Part shown: piece after piece, positions 31,726 to 32,254 of the stretch
How the letters are laid out: each line of letters starts with the position of its first letter
Numbering within the stretch: position 1 is the first letter of the stretch
Source: GCA-2731375 sp964462145
GTDB taxonomy: Bacteria > Pseudomonadota > Alphaproteobacteria > GCA-2731375
DNA: 32,254 bases
Direction: 5' to 3'
NCBI GenBank assembly: GCA_964462145.1
Contig: CAYWYB010000011.1
Location: forward strand, 1-32,254
Position numbers and translations under genes: made by a program
Notes under the pieces: generated by a model
What the model saw: only the letters and a program-made list of their open reading frames with translations
Databases searched by the model: none
What the model was told of the DNA's origin: nothing

Positions 31726-31754
31726 TATAGGTAGCCGCCACAGAGGTTAGGTAA

Positions 31755-32254
31755 ATGAGCAAGATAAAAGTGAAAACACCCGTCGTCGAACTCGACGGCG
31801 ATGAAATGACACGCATCATCTGGGCCTTCATCAAGGAAAAATTGATACTGCCCTATCTGGACATCGATCTGAAATATTACGATCTGGGCATCGAGAAGCG
31901 CGATGAAACCGACGATCAGATCACCATCGACTGCGCCAATGCGATCAAGGAATACGGCGTCGGCGTGAAATGCGCCACCATCACCCCGGACGAAGAGCGG
32001 GTGGAGGAGTTCGGCCTGAAATCCATGTGGCGTTCGCCCAACGGCACCATCCGGAACATTCTCGGCGGCACCGTGTTCCGCGAGCCGATCATCTGCCAGA
32101 ACGTACCGCGCCTTGTGCCCGGCTGGACCCATCCCATCGTCATTGGCCGCCATGCCTTTGGCGACCAATACCGCGCGACGGATTTCGTGGTGCCCGGCAA
32201 GGGCAGGCTGACCATGAAGTTCGAGCCCGAGGACGGCGGCGAGGTCATCGAACG
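31755..32254 (+). CDS. icd: NADP-dependent isocitrate dehydrogenase, 3' end outside window
   Basis: The frame is open from ATG 31755 to the window end (166 complete codons). MSKIKVKTPVVELDGDEMTR at the start, WAFIKEKLILPYLDIDLKYY, and the isocitrate-binding RSPNGTIRNILGGTVFREPI (about residues 93-112) identify the eukaryote-like dimeric NADP isocitrate dehydrogenase used by alphaproteobacteria. It converts isocitrate to 2-oxoglutarate in the TCA cycle. TTAGG lies seven bases before the start. The upstream intergenic carries repeat copy B. Truncation is only the window edge. Confidence 0.96.
   Translation, partial: MSKIKVKTPVVELDGDEMTRIIWAFIKEKLILPYLDIDLKYYDLGIEKRDETDDQITIDCANAIKEYGVGVKCATITPDEERVEEFGLKSMWRSPNGTIRNILGGTVFREPIICQNVPRLVPGWTHPIVIGRHAFGDQYRATDFVVPGKGRLTMKFEPEDGGEVIE

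Overview
The window reads as part of a GC-rich alphaproteobacterial chromosome, most likely Rhodospirillales-like. The evidence is Cpa/Tad pilus genes of the alphaproteobacterial type, a divergent phaR / phaC-phaB polyhydroxyalkanoate (PHA) locus, a DUF938 methyltransferase, several luciferase-like (LLM) oxidoreductases and a eukaryote-like NADP isocitrate dehydrogenase. Assignment below class is inference. I saw no rRNA, tRNA, CRISPR array, transposase or phage gene.

Region 1 (1-10344) is the distal part of a Tad/Flp pilus locus: cpaC (5' end outside the window), cpaD, cpaE, cpaF, tadB and tadC on the plus strand. A convergent lipoprotein with TPR repeats and a C-terminal SPOR domain follows. 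Two plus-strand genes come next: a stand-alone protein built on the N-terminal domain of CpaC-type secretins, and a receiver protein with a degenerate GGDEF-like domain. Together they look like secretin, ATPase and inner-membrane platform plus accessory and regulatory parts.

Region 2 (10345-14482) is PHA metabolism: phaR on plus; a small gene, phaC, phaB and an EamA-type transporter on minus. The shared regulatory region is TGC-rich and holds a -10-like box six bases before a start codon. No phaA is present.

Region 3 (14479-18682) has a minus-strand operon of a thiamine-diphosphate enzyme, a short-chain dehydrogenase and a DUF938 methyltransferase, with a divergent double-hotdog thioesterase-like protein.

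Region 4 (18775-28252) looks catabolic: a three-subunit molybdenum hydroxylase (FAD, 2Fe-2S and Mo subunits in overlapping genes) with an LLM oxidoreductase; a long pentapeptide-repeat protein; an enoyl-CoA hydratase and AhpD-like protein pair; and two more LLM oxidoreductases. The substrate is unknown.

Region 5 (28335-32254) has a LysM envelope protein, a dihaem cytochrome c, a small exported His-containing protein, a LOG-family phosphoribohydrolase starting head-to-head with it, and the 5' part of icd.

The most unusual non-coding signal is a composite palindromic intergenic repeat present twice in opposite orientation (26352-26466 and 31612-31725), with a possibly related palindromic site at 10418-10523. 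Other points of interest are a probable ATT start for cpaE, a ~200-base out-of-frame overlap at the start of phaC, and overlapping divergent start codons at 30951-30954.
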